From the NCBI GenBank assembly GCA_900016675.1, contig LN483070.1, forward strand, positions 496,001 through 560,000: a DNA stretch of 64,000 nt, written 5' to 3'. Below are positions 42,422-54,437 of the stretch, one piece after another (within the stretch, counting starts at the first letter, position 1; every line of letters begins with the position of its first letter). The notes below the pieces were generated by a model. The model made no database searches and was not told the DNA's origin. It saw only the letters and a list, made by a program, of their open reading frames with translations. The DNA comes from Arthrobacter saudimassiliensis (GTDB taxonomy: Bacteria > Actinomycetota > Actinomycetes > Actinomycetales > Micrococcaceae). Position numbers and translations under genes: made by a program.

Positions 42422-42761
42422 TTATCCACAGATGTGTACAGAACTGTGGGATAGAGGAGCAAAATCCCCGCCGTTACAGGGAAGCAGGTTATCCACAGCT
42501 GTGGAATTACATGTGTGTAAGTCTGGACAGCCTCTGGATAACTCCGTTATCCACAGAAATGTGGATAAGTCCTGTGGATACCTGTGCATAGCTGTGGACA
42601 GCCGATCTGCCGCCATCCGGGCCGTTCCACCTCGTCCGGACGGCCCTTCGCCCGGCTGACGCCGTTTACTAGGCGGTCGAACGACACGCCTGTAGTTATT
42701 AACACTGTTGGTAACCCTGTGGATAAGACTTTTTAACGGGTGTGGGTAAGCCTGTGGATGA
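42422..42761. other. DnaA-box array in the crgA-rhomboid gap, candidate origin or DnaA-titration locus
   Basis: Convergent intergenic region holding five perfect TTATCCACA boxes: plus at 42422, 42489, 42547 and minus at 42560-42568, 42718-42726. One-mismatch boxes lie at 42533 (TTATCCAGA), 42573 (GTATCCACA), 42741 (TTACCCACA) and 42753 (TCATCCACA), with weaker ones at 42445, 42500, 42583 and 42593. An AT-rich stretch 42691-42738 contains GTTATTAACAC (42695-42705), 12 bp from the box at 42718. No gene is credible here. Since both flanking genes end at this gap, the boxes are not promoter elements of either. Confidence 0.8.
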
Positions 42762-42767
42762 AGCGGA

Positions 42768-43634
42768 TCAGCCCAGGCCGGCCACGGCGCCGTACAGGGC
42801 GTCCACCCGGATCAGTCCTCCGACGAGGATGACGGCCGTGATGCCGGCGAGCCCCAGGCACTGGACCAGGGTGCGGTGCCTGCCGCGGGGCGCATATCCG
42901 AGGACGAGGGCGCAGGCCAGGCCCGTGACCAGTCCGCCGACGTGCGCCTGCCAGGAAATGTTGGGGTAGAAGAAGCCCAGCGCAAGGTTGATCGCGAGCA
43001 GGACCACGATGCCGCGGATGTCACCGCCCTGCCGCCGCTGCAGGATGAGCAGCGCCCCGAACAGCCCGAAGATGGCCCCCGACGCACCCAGCACCGGAGC
43101 CAGCGGGTTGCCCAGCAGCAGCACTCCGAGGGAGCCGCCCAGGGCCGAGATCAGGTAGAGCGCAATGAACCGGCTGCGTCCGAGCATCGGCTCCATGGCC
43201 CGGCCCAGGAACCACAGCGCGTACAGGTTGAACGCGATGTGCAGCACCGAGCCGGTGGAGTGCAGGAAGGCGGAGGTGAGCACCGTCCACGGTTCGAATC
43301 CGGTGAGCAGCGGCCGGTACCAGAACCGCTCGGTGAAGCCGGGAACCACCCACTGCAGGAGGTAGGCGGAGGCACAGAGCGCCATGAGCGTGTACGTGAC
43401 CACCGGTCGCCCTTCCCGCACCGTTCCGCCTACGGCCGTGCGGTACCTGGGTGCCTGGGCGCCGGCCTGGCGGAAGCAGTCCACGCACTGGATGCCCACA
43501 GGAGCCGGATGCTGGCATTCCGGGCAGGCAGCCCGGCCGCAGCGCTGGCAGCGGATGTAGCTGATCCGGTCAGGGTGCCGCGGGCACACGGGTGCCTGGG
43601 ACGCCGGAGACTCGGCGGGAACTCCATAGGACAT
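42768..43634 (-). CDS. Rhomboid-family intramembrane serine protease with N-terminal zinc ribbon
   Basis: 288 aa. Residues 15-60 carry Cys/His pairs (CPRHPDR, CQRCGRAACPECQ, CVDCFRQ), a B-box/zinc-ribbon-like module. Six membrane helices follow; catalytic Ser is in VLGASGAIFGLFG and His in SWQAHVGGL; HIAFNLYALWFLG gives the oxyanion-loop His/Asn. It cleaves membrane proteins within the bilayer. The zinc-ribbon plus rhomboid fusion is common in actinobacteria. Substrate unknown. Its 3' end borders the DnaA-box array. Confidence 0.94.
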   Translation of the reverse strand: MSYGVPAESPASQAPVCPRHPDRISYIRCQRCGRAACPECQHPAPVGIQCVDCFRQAGAQAPRYRTAVGGTVREGRPVVTYTLMALCASAYLLQWVVPGFTERFWYRPLLTGFEPWTVLTSAFLHSTGSVLHIAFNLYALWFLGRAMEPMLGRSRFIALYLISALGGSLGVLLLGNPLAPVLGASGAIFGLFGALLILQRRQGGDIRGIVVLLAINLALGFFYPNISWQAHVGGLVTGLACALVLGYAPRGRHRTLVQCLGLAGITAVILVGGLIRVDALYGAVAGLG

Positions 43635-43660
43635 GTTCGTACTCTCCCGAATGGGCGAAA

Positions 43661-43689
43661 AGCCCCGGCCGGAGGAACCGGCCGGGGCT
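43661..43689 (-). terminator. Rho-independent terminator of the cyclophilin gene
   Basis: 12-bp perfect stem AGCCCCGGCCGG / CCGGCCGGGGCT with loop AGGAA; followed by TTTTC on the minus strand. It starts 13 nt beyond the cyclophilin stop. Confidence 0.85.
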
Positions 43690-43701
43690 GTGGCGACAGT
43701 G

Positions 43702-44244
43702 TTAGAGCTGTTCCACGGTGATGTTGTTGATGACTACGTCTTCGGCCGGCTTGTCGCGCATATCGGTGGCGACGGCGTTCAGGGCGTCGACGACGGCCTT
43801 CGACTCATCGTCCGCGACCTCACCGAAAATGGTGTGCTTGCCCTGCAGCCAGGTCGTGGGCACCGAGGTGATGAAGAACTGGGAACCGTTGGTGCCGCGG
43901 CCCATCTGGATGCCCGCATTGGCCATGGCCAGCTTGTACGGGGCGGTGAAATCGAGATCGGGGCTGATCTCGTCGTCGAACTGGTAGCCGGGACCGCCGG
44001 TGCCGCGGCCCAGGGGGTCGCCGCCCTGGATCATGAAGTCCTTGATGATCCGGTGGAAGATGGTGCCGTCGTAGAGCGGACGGCTGGTCTTCTCGCCGGT
44101 GGCGGGATCGGTCCACTCGATTTCGCCCGTCGCAAGGCCGACGAAGTTCCGCACGGTCTTCGGCGCGTGGTTGCCGAAGAGGTTGACGCGGATATCGCCC
44201 ATCGACGTGTGGATGGTCGCTTTTGCGGTAGGAATAGCAGTCAT
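43702..44244 (-). CDS. ppiA: Peptidyl-prolyl cis-trans isomerase (cyclophilin)
   Basis: 180 aa from ATG 44244. Cyclophilin core: IHTSMGDIRVNLF, FHRIIKDFMIQGGDP (active-site Arg, Phe, Gln), NGSQFFIT, KHTIFGEV. No signal peptide, so a cytosolic folding catalyst. It sits near gyrA and the tRNAs as in other actinobacterial origins. Confidence 0.95.
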   Translation of the reverse strand: MTAIPTAKATIHTSMGDIRVNLFGNHAPKTVRNFVGLATGEIEWTDPATGEKTSRPLYDGTIFHRIIKDFMIQGGDPLGRGTGGPGYQFDDEISPDLDFTAPYKLAMANAGIQMGRGTNGSQFFITSVPTTWLQGKHTIFGEVADDESKAVVDALNAVATDMRDKPAEDVVINNITVEQL

Positions 44245-44394
44245 AGGGCCATTCTTCCACGCGGTGTCCGGCGAACGGCTGAAAACCGGCCGTTCCGCGC
44301 AGAGTGAAAAGCTCCCCGGGCGGGGCCCCCGATAGCACTGCCCGGGCAATGCACGTAGGCTAGCGGTGAATCGTCACTATCCGGGAGGTTAGTT

Positions 44395-45333
44395 TTGAAG
44401 AAGAAGGACACCATCGCCCGCGATCTGCAGGCCAATGTCACCGCGGGCGTCGGCTCCGCCCGCGAGTGGGCGGCCCCCAAGGTGGAAAGCGCCGTGGGCT
44501 GGGCGGTTCCCCGCATTGAAAAGGGCATCGAGACCGCGTCCCCCAAGATCCAGGACGGCCTGAAGCGCGCCGCGGATGAGATCGCCATGGGCGTCGCCAC
44601 GGTCACGCCGAAGCTGCAGGACGGCCTCCAGAAGGTCGGGCCGCGGATCAGCTCGGCCGTGGACGAGGCGGCTCCGAAGATCCAGCACACCCTGGACCGC
44701 GCCACTCCCGCCCTCAGCCATGCCAAGGACCGGGTCGTTGACGACTACCTGCCGGCCCTGTCCAAGGGCCTCGGCGACGCCGCCGACACGGTGACCCGCA
44801 CCCTGGGCACCGCAGCGGTGCCGGTGCAGACGGCCACCGCCAAGCTGACCGGCAACAAGAAGGCCATGAAGCAGGCGGCCAAGGCCGCGAAAAAGGCCGC
44901 AAAGTCCGACAAGGGCAAGGGCAAGGGCTGGCTGATCTTCGGGATCGCCGCCGCAGCGGTGACTGCCGCCGTTGCCGCCTGGCGTGCCTCCCGCCCGGTC
45001 GAGGACCCGTGGAAGACTCCCGCGCCGGCTGCCCAGCGGCCCACCGTGGCCTCGTCGCCGGCAGCCCCGGCGCCGGCCGCTCCGGCCCCCGCCGCCCCGG
45101 CCGTGAAGGAAGAGGCAGCGGCGAAGGCGGACACGCCGGCTCCCAAGCCGGCCGCGAAGCCCGCGGCTGCCGCCAAGCCGGCTGCTGCATCCAAGGCCAC
45201 CGAGGGACTGGCCGGCAACGGCACCGCGGACAAGGCCCCGGCGGGCAAGGCCGAGGCCGGCAAGCACTCCGCTGCGGCCGCGGACAAGCCGGCCAAGCCC
45301 TCCGGAGCGCACGCCGACAAGCCCTCCAAGTAG
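44395..45333 (+). CDS. Protein with 11-residue helical repeats, a membrane segment and Ala/Lys/Pro-rich tail
   Basis: 312 aa from TTG 44395, with GGGAGG upstream. Residues 28-105 contain an exact 11-residue repeat: prolines at 28, 39, 50, 72, 83, 94 and 105, most followed by K/R, I/V/L and Q/E (SPKIQDGLKRA, TPKLQDGLQKV, APKIQHTLDRA). Such undecads form amphipathic helices in apolipoprotein-like and LEA-like proteins. A Lys cluster and one hydrophobic helix (WLIFGIAAAAVTAAVAAW) follow, then about 110 residues of Ala/Pro/Lys low-complexity. No known function; membrane-surface binding is inferred. Confidence 0.85.
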   Translation: MKKKDTIARDLQANVTAGVGSAREWAAPKVESAVGWAVPRIEKGIETASPKIQDGLKRAADEIAMGVATVTPKLQDGLQKVGPRISSAVDEAAPKIQHTLDRATPALSHAKDRVVDDYLPALSKGLGDAADTVTRTLGTAAVPVQTATAKLTGNKKAMKQAAKAAKKAAKSDKGKGKGWLIFGIAAAAVTAAVAAWRASRPVEDPWKTPAPAAQRPTVASSPAAPAPAAPAPAAPAVKEEAAAKADTPAPKPAAKPAAAAKPAAASKATEGLAGNGTADKAPAGKAEAGKHSAAAADKPAKPSGAHADKPSK

Positions 45334-45369
45334 GGGCGCCGTCGTCCTCCGGGACGCGGGACTGAGCTG

Positions 45370-45411
45370 AAGGCGGGGACCTCCCGACACATGTCGGAAG
45401 GTCCCCGCCTT
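45370..45411 (+). terminator. Rho-independent terminator
   Basis: 13-bp stem AAGGCGGGGACCT / AGGTCCCCGCCTT with an inner CCGACA / TGTCGG extension, followed by TCTCTG on the plus strand; 37 nt past the repeat-protein gene. Confidence 0.85.
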
Positions 45412-45437
45412 TCTCTGTTCCCGTCCCCGGGATCCGG

Positions 45438-46361
45438 TCAGGGTTCGATGTCCCCCAGCGCCGGCGGCGACGGCGGCAGCGGGGCCCGACGCCGGCCCCG
45501 CCTCGGCGTCCACCGCCCGGAGGACTGGATGACCACCGCCAGGCCGGCCAGGATCAGGGCCAGCCCGGCGTAGGTTCCGGCCGGCAGCTGCTCGCCCAGG
45601 AAGACGGCGGCCAGCAGGGCCGCTCCTGGAATCTCGAGCAGGATGATCATGGACACCACCAGCGGTGAGATGACCGCCAGCAGATGGTTGAACACCGTAT
45701 GGCCCAGCAGCTGCGCCGCGATGGTGACGCCGATGATTCCGGCCCACGCCGCCGGGGGAAACGAGACGATCGGCTGGCGGAAGATCAGGCACATGCCCAG
45801 CAGGACCAGGGCACACGCCCCGTAGCAGAGCGTGGTGTAGGTGGCGGTGTTCATGCTCGCCCTGGCTTTGCCCCCGGCGATGGTGTAGACGGCCGCCAGC
45901 AGCCCGCCGGCCAGCGCCAGCAGGTCTCCCAGCAGCGCCTCCCGGGAGAGCGCGAAGTCGAACCCGGAGATCACCAGGACGCCGGCGAACGCGGCCCCGA
46001 GGCCGGCCAGCAGGCGGGCGCCGACCGGGGTGCCGCTCAGCAGGTTGAACAGGGCGATCCACCCGGCCTGCAGGCACACCAGGGCCGTGGCAGCCGCGAC
46101 GGAGGTCATCTGCAGGGCAGTGATGAAGCAGGCGAAGTGCAGCGCCAGGGAAAGCGCTGCCACGGCGGTCCATCGGTACTCACCGGCGGCGAGGCCGCGG
46201 ATCCGGATCCTGCCGCGGGCGGCGGAGGGAAGCCCGATCGCTGCCGCGCCCAGGGCGTTGCGCCAGAACGCGATGGCCAGGGCGGGAGCGGCGGTGGCCG
46301 CCATGATGGGGCCGGAGGCGGAGACGCCGAGCACCCCGATGACGGCGAGGAGGAAGGTCAC
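45438..46361 (-). CDS. EamA/DMT-family membrane transporter
   Basis: 307 aa, GTG start at 46361. About ten hydrophobic helices in two EamA repeats (LAVIGVLGVSASGPIMAATAA start of repeat 1; GDLLALAGGLLAAVYTIAGGKAR start of repeat 2), with ILLEIPGAALLAAVFLGEQL in the second. Drug/metabolite transporter superfamily exporter or importer; substrate unknown. Arg/Pro-rich cytoplasmic tail. Confidence 0.9.
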   Translation of the reverse strand: MTFLLAVIGVLGVSASGPIMAATAAPALAIAFWRNALGAAAIGLPSAARGRIRIRGLAAGEYRWTAVAALSLALHFACFITALQMTSVAAATALVCLQAGWIALFNLLSGTPVGARLLAGLGAAFAGVLVISGFDFALSREALLGDLLALAGGLLAAVYTIAGGKARASMNTATYTTLCYGACALVLLGMCLIFRQPIVSFPPAAWAGIIGVTIAAQLLGHTVFNHLLAVISPLVVSMIILLEIPGAALLAAVFLGEQLPAGTYAGLALILAGLAVVIQSSGRWTPRRGRRRAPLPPSPPALGDIEP

Positions 46362-46470
46362 TTCGAAAGCCTACTGTCCCGGGCCGGGAACACGGCAGCC
46401 GGGCCCGCCGGGAAACCCCGCGGCTGCGCCCGGGCCCTGAACGCGGCGGTTGAACGCGGCTGTTAACCAC

Positions 46471-46503
46471 GGAAGGGTTCCGGCGGTCTGCCGGAACCCT
46501 TCC
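46471..46503 (-). terminator. Hairpin terminator downstream of tRNA-Ala
   Basis: 14-bp perfect stem GGAAGGGTTCCGGC / GCCGGAACCCTTCC with loop GGTCT, 7 nt past the tRNA-Ala 3' end on the minus strand. Confidence 0.8.
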
Positions 46504-46509
46504 ATTCGG

Positions 46510-46582
46510 TGGAGGCACGGGGACTCGAACCCCGAACCCCCTGCTTGCAAAGCAGGTGCGCTACCAATTGCGCCATGCCCCC
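46510..46582 (-). tRNA. tRNA-Ala (TGC)
   Basis: 73 nt, no encoded CCA. Begins GGGGGCATGGCGCAATTGG, anticodon loop TTTGCAA giving TGC, T arm GGTTCGAGTCC, acceptor 3' half GTGCCTCC with discriminator A. Confidence 0.95.
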
Positions 46583-46592
46583 GTGGGCGAAG

Positions 46593-46712
46593 CTACTCGA
46601 CCTTGTCGGTGGCTTCCTTCCAGACTGCCTTCTCGGCGGCGCTTTCCTGCCACCGGCGATAGGCGAAGACTCCCGCGACCGCCGCCGCAGCGAGTGCGAC
46701 CAACTTCTTCAC
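46593..46712 (-). CDS. DLW-39 family 39-residue protein
   Basis: 39 codons plus TAG, GTG start at 46712 preceded by a perfect AAGGAGG. The product begins MKKLVALAAAAVAGVFAYRR and ends WKEATDKVE: a short hydrophobic helix followed by an amphipathic charged helix, with length and pattern of the DLW-39 family of high-GC actinobacteria. It lies between tRNA-Ile and tRNA-Ala, its usual neighbourhood. Function unknown; a membrane peptide is likely. Confidence 0.88.
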   Translation of the reverse strand: MKKLVALAAAAVAGVFAYRRWQESAAEKAVWKEATDKVE

Positions 46713-46756
46713 GGAGCCTCCTTGTCTGGTGGTCGACCGGCTGTGCCGGCCTTCCG

Positions 46757-46830
46757 TGGGCGTACCAGGACTTGAACCTGGGACCTCTTCGTTATCAGCG
46801 AAGCGCTCTAACCGCCTGAGCTATACGCCC
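46757..46830 (-). tRNA. tRNA-Ile (GAT)
   Basis: 74 nt, no encoded CCA. GGGCGTATAGCTCAGGCGG start, anticodon loop CTGATAA giving GAT, T arm GGTTCAAGTCC, acceptor TACGCCC plus A. First of the tRNA-Ile, DLW-39, tRNA-Ala series on the minus strand. Confidence 0.95.
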
Positions 46831-46896
46831 CGATTACCTCTCGGGCCGAGATAAGACTCTACCGTACTTCTCACCGGTTGCCAAAACCGGCTGGTC

Positions 46897-46929
46897 TTCC
46901 GGGGCCGGCACGGCGTGCCGGCCCCGGAA
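46897..46929 (-). terminator. Terminator of the gyrB-gyrA-DUF3566 unit
   Basis: 14-bp perfect stem TTCCGGGGCCGGCA / TGCCGGCCCCGGAA with loop CGGCG, 4 nt past the DUF3566 stop. Confidence 0.85.
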
Positions 46930-46933
46930 TCCG

Positions 46934-47436
46934 CTAGTCGTCGGTGAGGGTGACGCCGATGCCGCCGACCAGGGTCGAGGCGATGTTGTAGAGCACCGCG
47001 GCGAGCATCGACAGCGCCGTCAGCAGCAGGACGTTCACGACGGCGATGATCGTCGCGAAGGACACCACCTGGCCCAGCGAAGCGAAGTCGCGCAGGTCGA
47101 AGCCTCCGGATTCGCTGCCGGCGATTTCTCCGAGCAGGTCGTTGACCCGGTCGAAGATGCCGGTGAGGTCCAGCACGGTCCAGAGCACGATGGCGGCGAT
47201 CACGGTCACCACGCCCAGTGCGACGGAGAGGAGGAACGCCATCTTCAGCACGGACCAGGGGTCCACCTTGCTGACGAGCAGGCGGGCGCGGCGGGCCTTG
47301 GCCTTCGGAGCGGGCCGGACGAGCGGCTGGCGGTTGCCGCCGCCCTGACCGCCGCCAGGGCGCTGTGCAGGACGTGCCGGCGCCTTGACGCGCGGGCCCG
47401 CACCCGAGGTCGCCCTAGGGTTGGAGTTGGTCGAGC

Positions 47437-47440
<4 letters not shown>
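46934..47440 (-). CDS. DUF3566 transmembrane protein
   Basis: 168 aa. Disordered, Pro/Arg/Gly-rich N terminus of about 50 residues, then [20 protein letters not shown] and two to three membrane helices including [22 protein letters not shown]. This is the DUF3566 domain found immediately downstream of gyrA across actinobacteria. It overlaps the gyrA stop by 4 nt, so it is translationally coupled. Function unknown. Confidence 0.92.
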
Positions 47441-50070
<2,630 letters not shown>

Positions 50071-50132
50071 TTGTCAGTTCCGTTCTGGTTCTTTCGAAGA
50101 AAGTCTGTCGCGCCCTCCGCCGGAGGCCGCGC

Positions 50133-50163
50133 GGCGGCGCCGGATCCGGGGCCCGGCGCCGCC
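50133..50163 (-). terminator. Hairpin in the gyrB-gyrA gap
   Basis: 11-bp stem GGCGGCGCCGG / CCGGCGCCGCC with a 9-nt loop, 17 nt beyond the gyrB stop and 60 nt before gyrA. No T-run, so it may attenuate or stabilise rather than fully terminate. Confidence 0.5.
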
Positions 50164-50179
50164 CATGTCGGGGCCGGCC

Positions 50180-52426
<2,247 letters not shown>

Positions 52427-52443
52427 TCACCGAAGGGGTTTTC

Positions 52444-52460
52444 CCGCCGCTAATCGGCGG
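52444..52460 (-). terminator. Weak hairpin after dciA
   Basis: 6-bp stem CCGCCG / CGGCGG with loop CTAAT, 37 nt past the dciA stop; read on the minus strand it is followed by GGAAAACC. Only a possible terminator before gyrB. Confidence 0.35.
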
Positions 52461-52497
52461 CTGCGGGATCCGGGAAACGGTCTGGCGACGGCCCGGA

Positions 52498-53076
52498 CTA
52501 CCCGTAGGTGTCCCGCGGCCCGCGGCCCTTCACGCTGCGGGCACCCTTGCGCCAGTTGGGTGCCGCCGGGCCCAGCACCTGGATGTGGGTGACGACGCCG
52601 GCGCCCAGTGCCTCATCGAAGCGGGCGATCAGGGCCGAGCGCAGCAGGCGCAGCTGAGTGGCCCAGGCGGTGGAGTCGCAGCGCACCTGCAGCGTGGTGT
52701 CGGAGAACGTTTCAGGGCGGCAGTGGGCTGCCACCTCACGGCCCACCAGCTCGTCCCAGCGGGAGATGACCGACCCCACCGCCACGGGGGAGTTCCAGCC
52801 GCGTTCGCTGACGAACCGGCTGAAGACCGATCCCAGTCCCTGCGGGTCCCGGCCGACGTACTCTCCGGGGACAAAGGGCTGACGACGCCGCGGCGCGCCT
52901 TTGCGGCGCGGACCGGCGGTGCGGTGCTCGCCGCGGGCCCGCGCGGCGTCGCGCATGCGGTTCAGCTGGGCCTGCGCGGCATCCGGGCCCAGCGGTTCCG
53001 CGTCCCGTTCGCCGGGTTTGCCGGGTTTGCCGGGCAGTCCGGTCCCGGGTTCCGGCGGTTCAGCGGACGGACTCAC
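52498..53076 (-). CDS. dciA: DciA-family (DUF721) replicative helicase-loading protein
   Basis: 192 aa, GTG start overlapping the recF stop by 17 nt. A disordered Pro/Gly-rich N terminus leads to the KH-like DUF721 core: [43 protein letters not shown], then a basic C terminus. DciA is the ancestral loader of DnaB helicase where DnaC/DnaI are missing. Position between recF and gyrB is standard for actinobacteria. Confidence 0.9.
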   Translation of the reverse strand: MSPSAEPPEPGTGLPGKPGKPGERDAEPLGPDAAQAQLNRMRDAARARGEHRTAGPRRKGAPRRRQPFVPGEYVGRDPQGLGSVFSRFVSERGWNSPVAVGSVISRWDELVGREVAAHCRPETFSDTTLQVRCDSTAWATQLRLLRSALIARFDEALGAGVVTHIQVLGPAAPNWRKGARSVKGRGPRDTYG

Positions 53077-54244
53077 GCACGCCTCCCGGCACCACGGTGA
53101 TCTGTTCCCCGGCCAGGGCCCCGGGGATGTCGTCGCCGACGGCGGCCGTCACCAGGACCTGTTCGGCGCCGGTGACGATCCCGGCCAGGCGCTCGCGCCG
53201 GGCGGCATCCAGTTCCGCGAAGACGTCGTCCAGGATCAGGATCGGCCCGGAACCGGGGCGTTCGTCGTCGTCGGCCAGCAGGTAGTAGGAGCCCAGGCGC
53301 AGGGCCAGGGCATAGGACCAGGTCTCCCCATGCGACGCGTAGCCCTTGGCAGGGGCCCGACCCAGCATCAGCTCCACTTCGTCGCGGTGCGGTCCCACCA
53401 GGGAGGTGCCGCGGTCCACCTCCCGACGCCGGGCGGCGGCAAAGGCCGCAAGATACCGGTCGGTCAGCTGGCCGGTATCCAGGCCGAGCAGGTCCCGCGG
53501 ATCGGGGCCCGGCGCAGCTGACCCGTCTTCCTCCACGGGGCCGAGCAGGGTGGAGCGGTAGAACGCGGAGACCGCCTTCGATCCGTCGGTCAAGTCACGG
53601 TAGGCCGCCTGCAGGTGGGGCTGGATGCGGTCCAGCGCCGCCAGCCGCGCCGCGGTCAGCTCGGCTCCAGCGGCGGCCATGTGCTGGTCCCAGACGTCAA
53701 GGGTCGCTTCATGTGCGGAGGTGAACCGGCCTGCGGCCCGTGCGGATTTCAGCAGGGCGTTGCGCTGCTTCAGGACCCGGTCGTATTCAGTACGCGTTGC
53801 CGCGTGGCGGGGGACCAGCGCCACGATCAGCTCGTCCAGGAAGCGCCGCCGGCTGCCCGGATCCCCCTTCACCAGGGCCAGGTCCTCCGGAGCGAAAAGC
53901 ACGGTTCGGCACAGGCCCAGGATGTCCCGGGCACGTACGGGGTTCGCCCGGTTGATCCGGGCCCGATTGGCGCGGCCCGGGTTCAGCTCCAGCTCCAGCG
54001 TGGTTGCCTGCGAAGCGCGGACCAGCCGGGCCCGGATCATGGCCTGGGCGGCATCGAAGGAGACCAGGGGAGCGTCTGAGCTCACCCGGTGGGAGGACAG
54101 CGACGCCAGGTAGCCGATGGCCTCGACGATATTGGTCTTGCCCGTGCCGTTGGGGCCCACGAAAACGGTGACGCCCGGGCGGAGCGGGAGGTCCAGCTGG
54201 TCATAGCTGCGGAAGGAGGTGAGCGAAAGCTGGTCGATATACAT
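53060..54244 (-). CDS. recF: DNA replication and repair protein RecF
   Basis: 394 aa. Walker [10 protein letters not shown] near residue 30, RFLDELIV, and C-terminal Walker B region [20 protein letters not shown], the SMC-like ATPase pattern of RecF. It helps load RecA on gapped DNA. 193 bp downstream of dnaN, without the gnd gene that intervenes in some actinobacteria. Confidence 0.96.
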   Translation of the reverse strand: MYIDQLSLTSFRSYDQLDLPLRPGVTVFVGPNGTGKTNIVEAIGYLASLSSHRVSSDAPLVSFDAAQAMIRARLVRASQATTLELELNPGRANRARINRANPVRARDILGLCRTVLFAPEDLALVKGDPGSRRRFLDELIVALVPRHAATRTEYDRVLKQRNALLKSARAAGRFTSAHEATLDVWDQHMAAAGAELTAARLAALDRIQPHLQAAYRDLTDGSKAVSAFYRSTLLGPVEEDGSAAPGPDPRDLLGLDTGQLTDRYLAAFAAARRREVDRGTSLVGPHRDEVELMLGRAPAKGYASHGETWSYALALRLGSYYLLADDDERPGSGPILILDDVFAELDAARRERLAGIVTGAEQVLVTAAVGDDIPGALAGEQITVVPGGVRESVR

Positions 54245-54376
54245 CAGGCTTCAACTTCCCAGGTCAGCCGCCGCCGGAGCGCACAGGTATTCCGCATGAA
54301 GCATATACCCCCTACATTCCGCGTTCTGAATATATCTCGGCTGCCTGTTTCGGGGACGCAGACCCGGACACAGCTC

Positions 54377-54417
54377 CCGGTCCGGACGGCCGGAGGGGAT
54401 CCGGCTGTCCGGACCGG
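54377..54417 (-). terminator. Strong hairpin after dnaN
   Basis: Arms CCGGTCCGGAC-G-GCCGG and CCGGC-T-GTCCGGACCGG, 16 of 17 positions Watson-Crick with one G-U, 7-nt loop; 20 nt past the dnaN stop. It separates dnaN from recF. Confidence 0.8.
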
Positions 54418-54437
54418 CAGGCTGTGTGCCGGTGCGG

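Noticed and set aside
42345-42659. Small open frames across the DnaA-box array
   Set aside because: They are driven by repeated TTATCCACA-type boxes and a terminator, lack ribosome sites, and resemble no protein.
44389-46173. 594-aa minus-strand open frame spanning the repeat-protein gene and EamA gene
   Set aside because: It reads the EamA gene in the wrong frame and the antisense of the repeat-protein gene, crossing a terminator hairpin.
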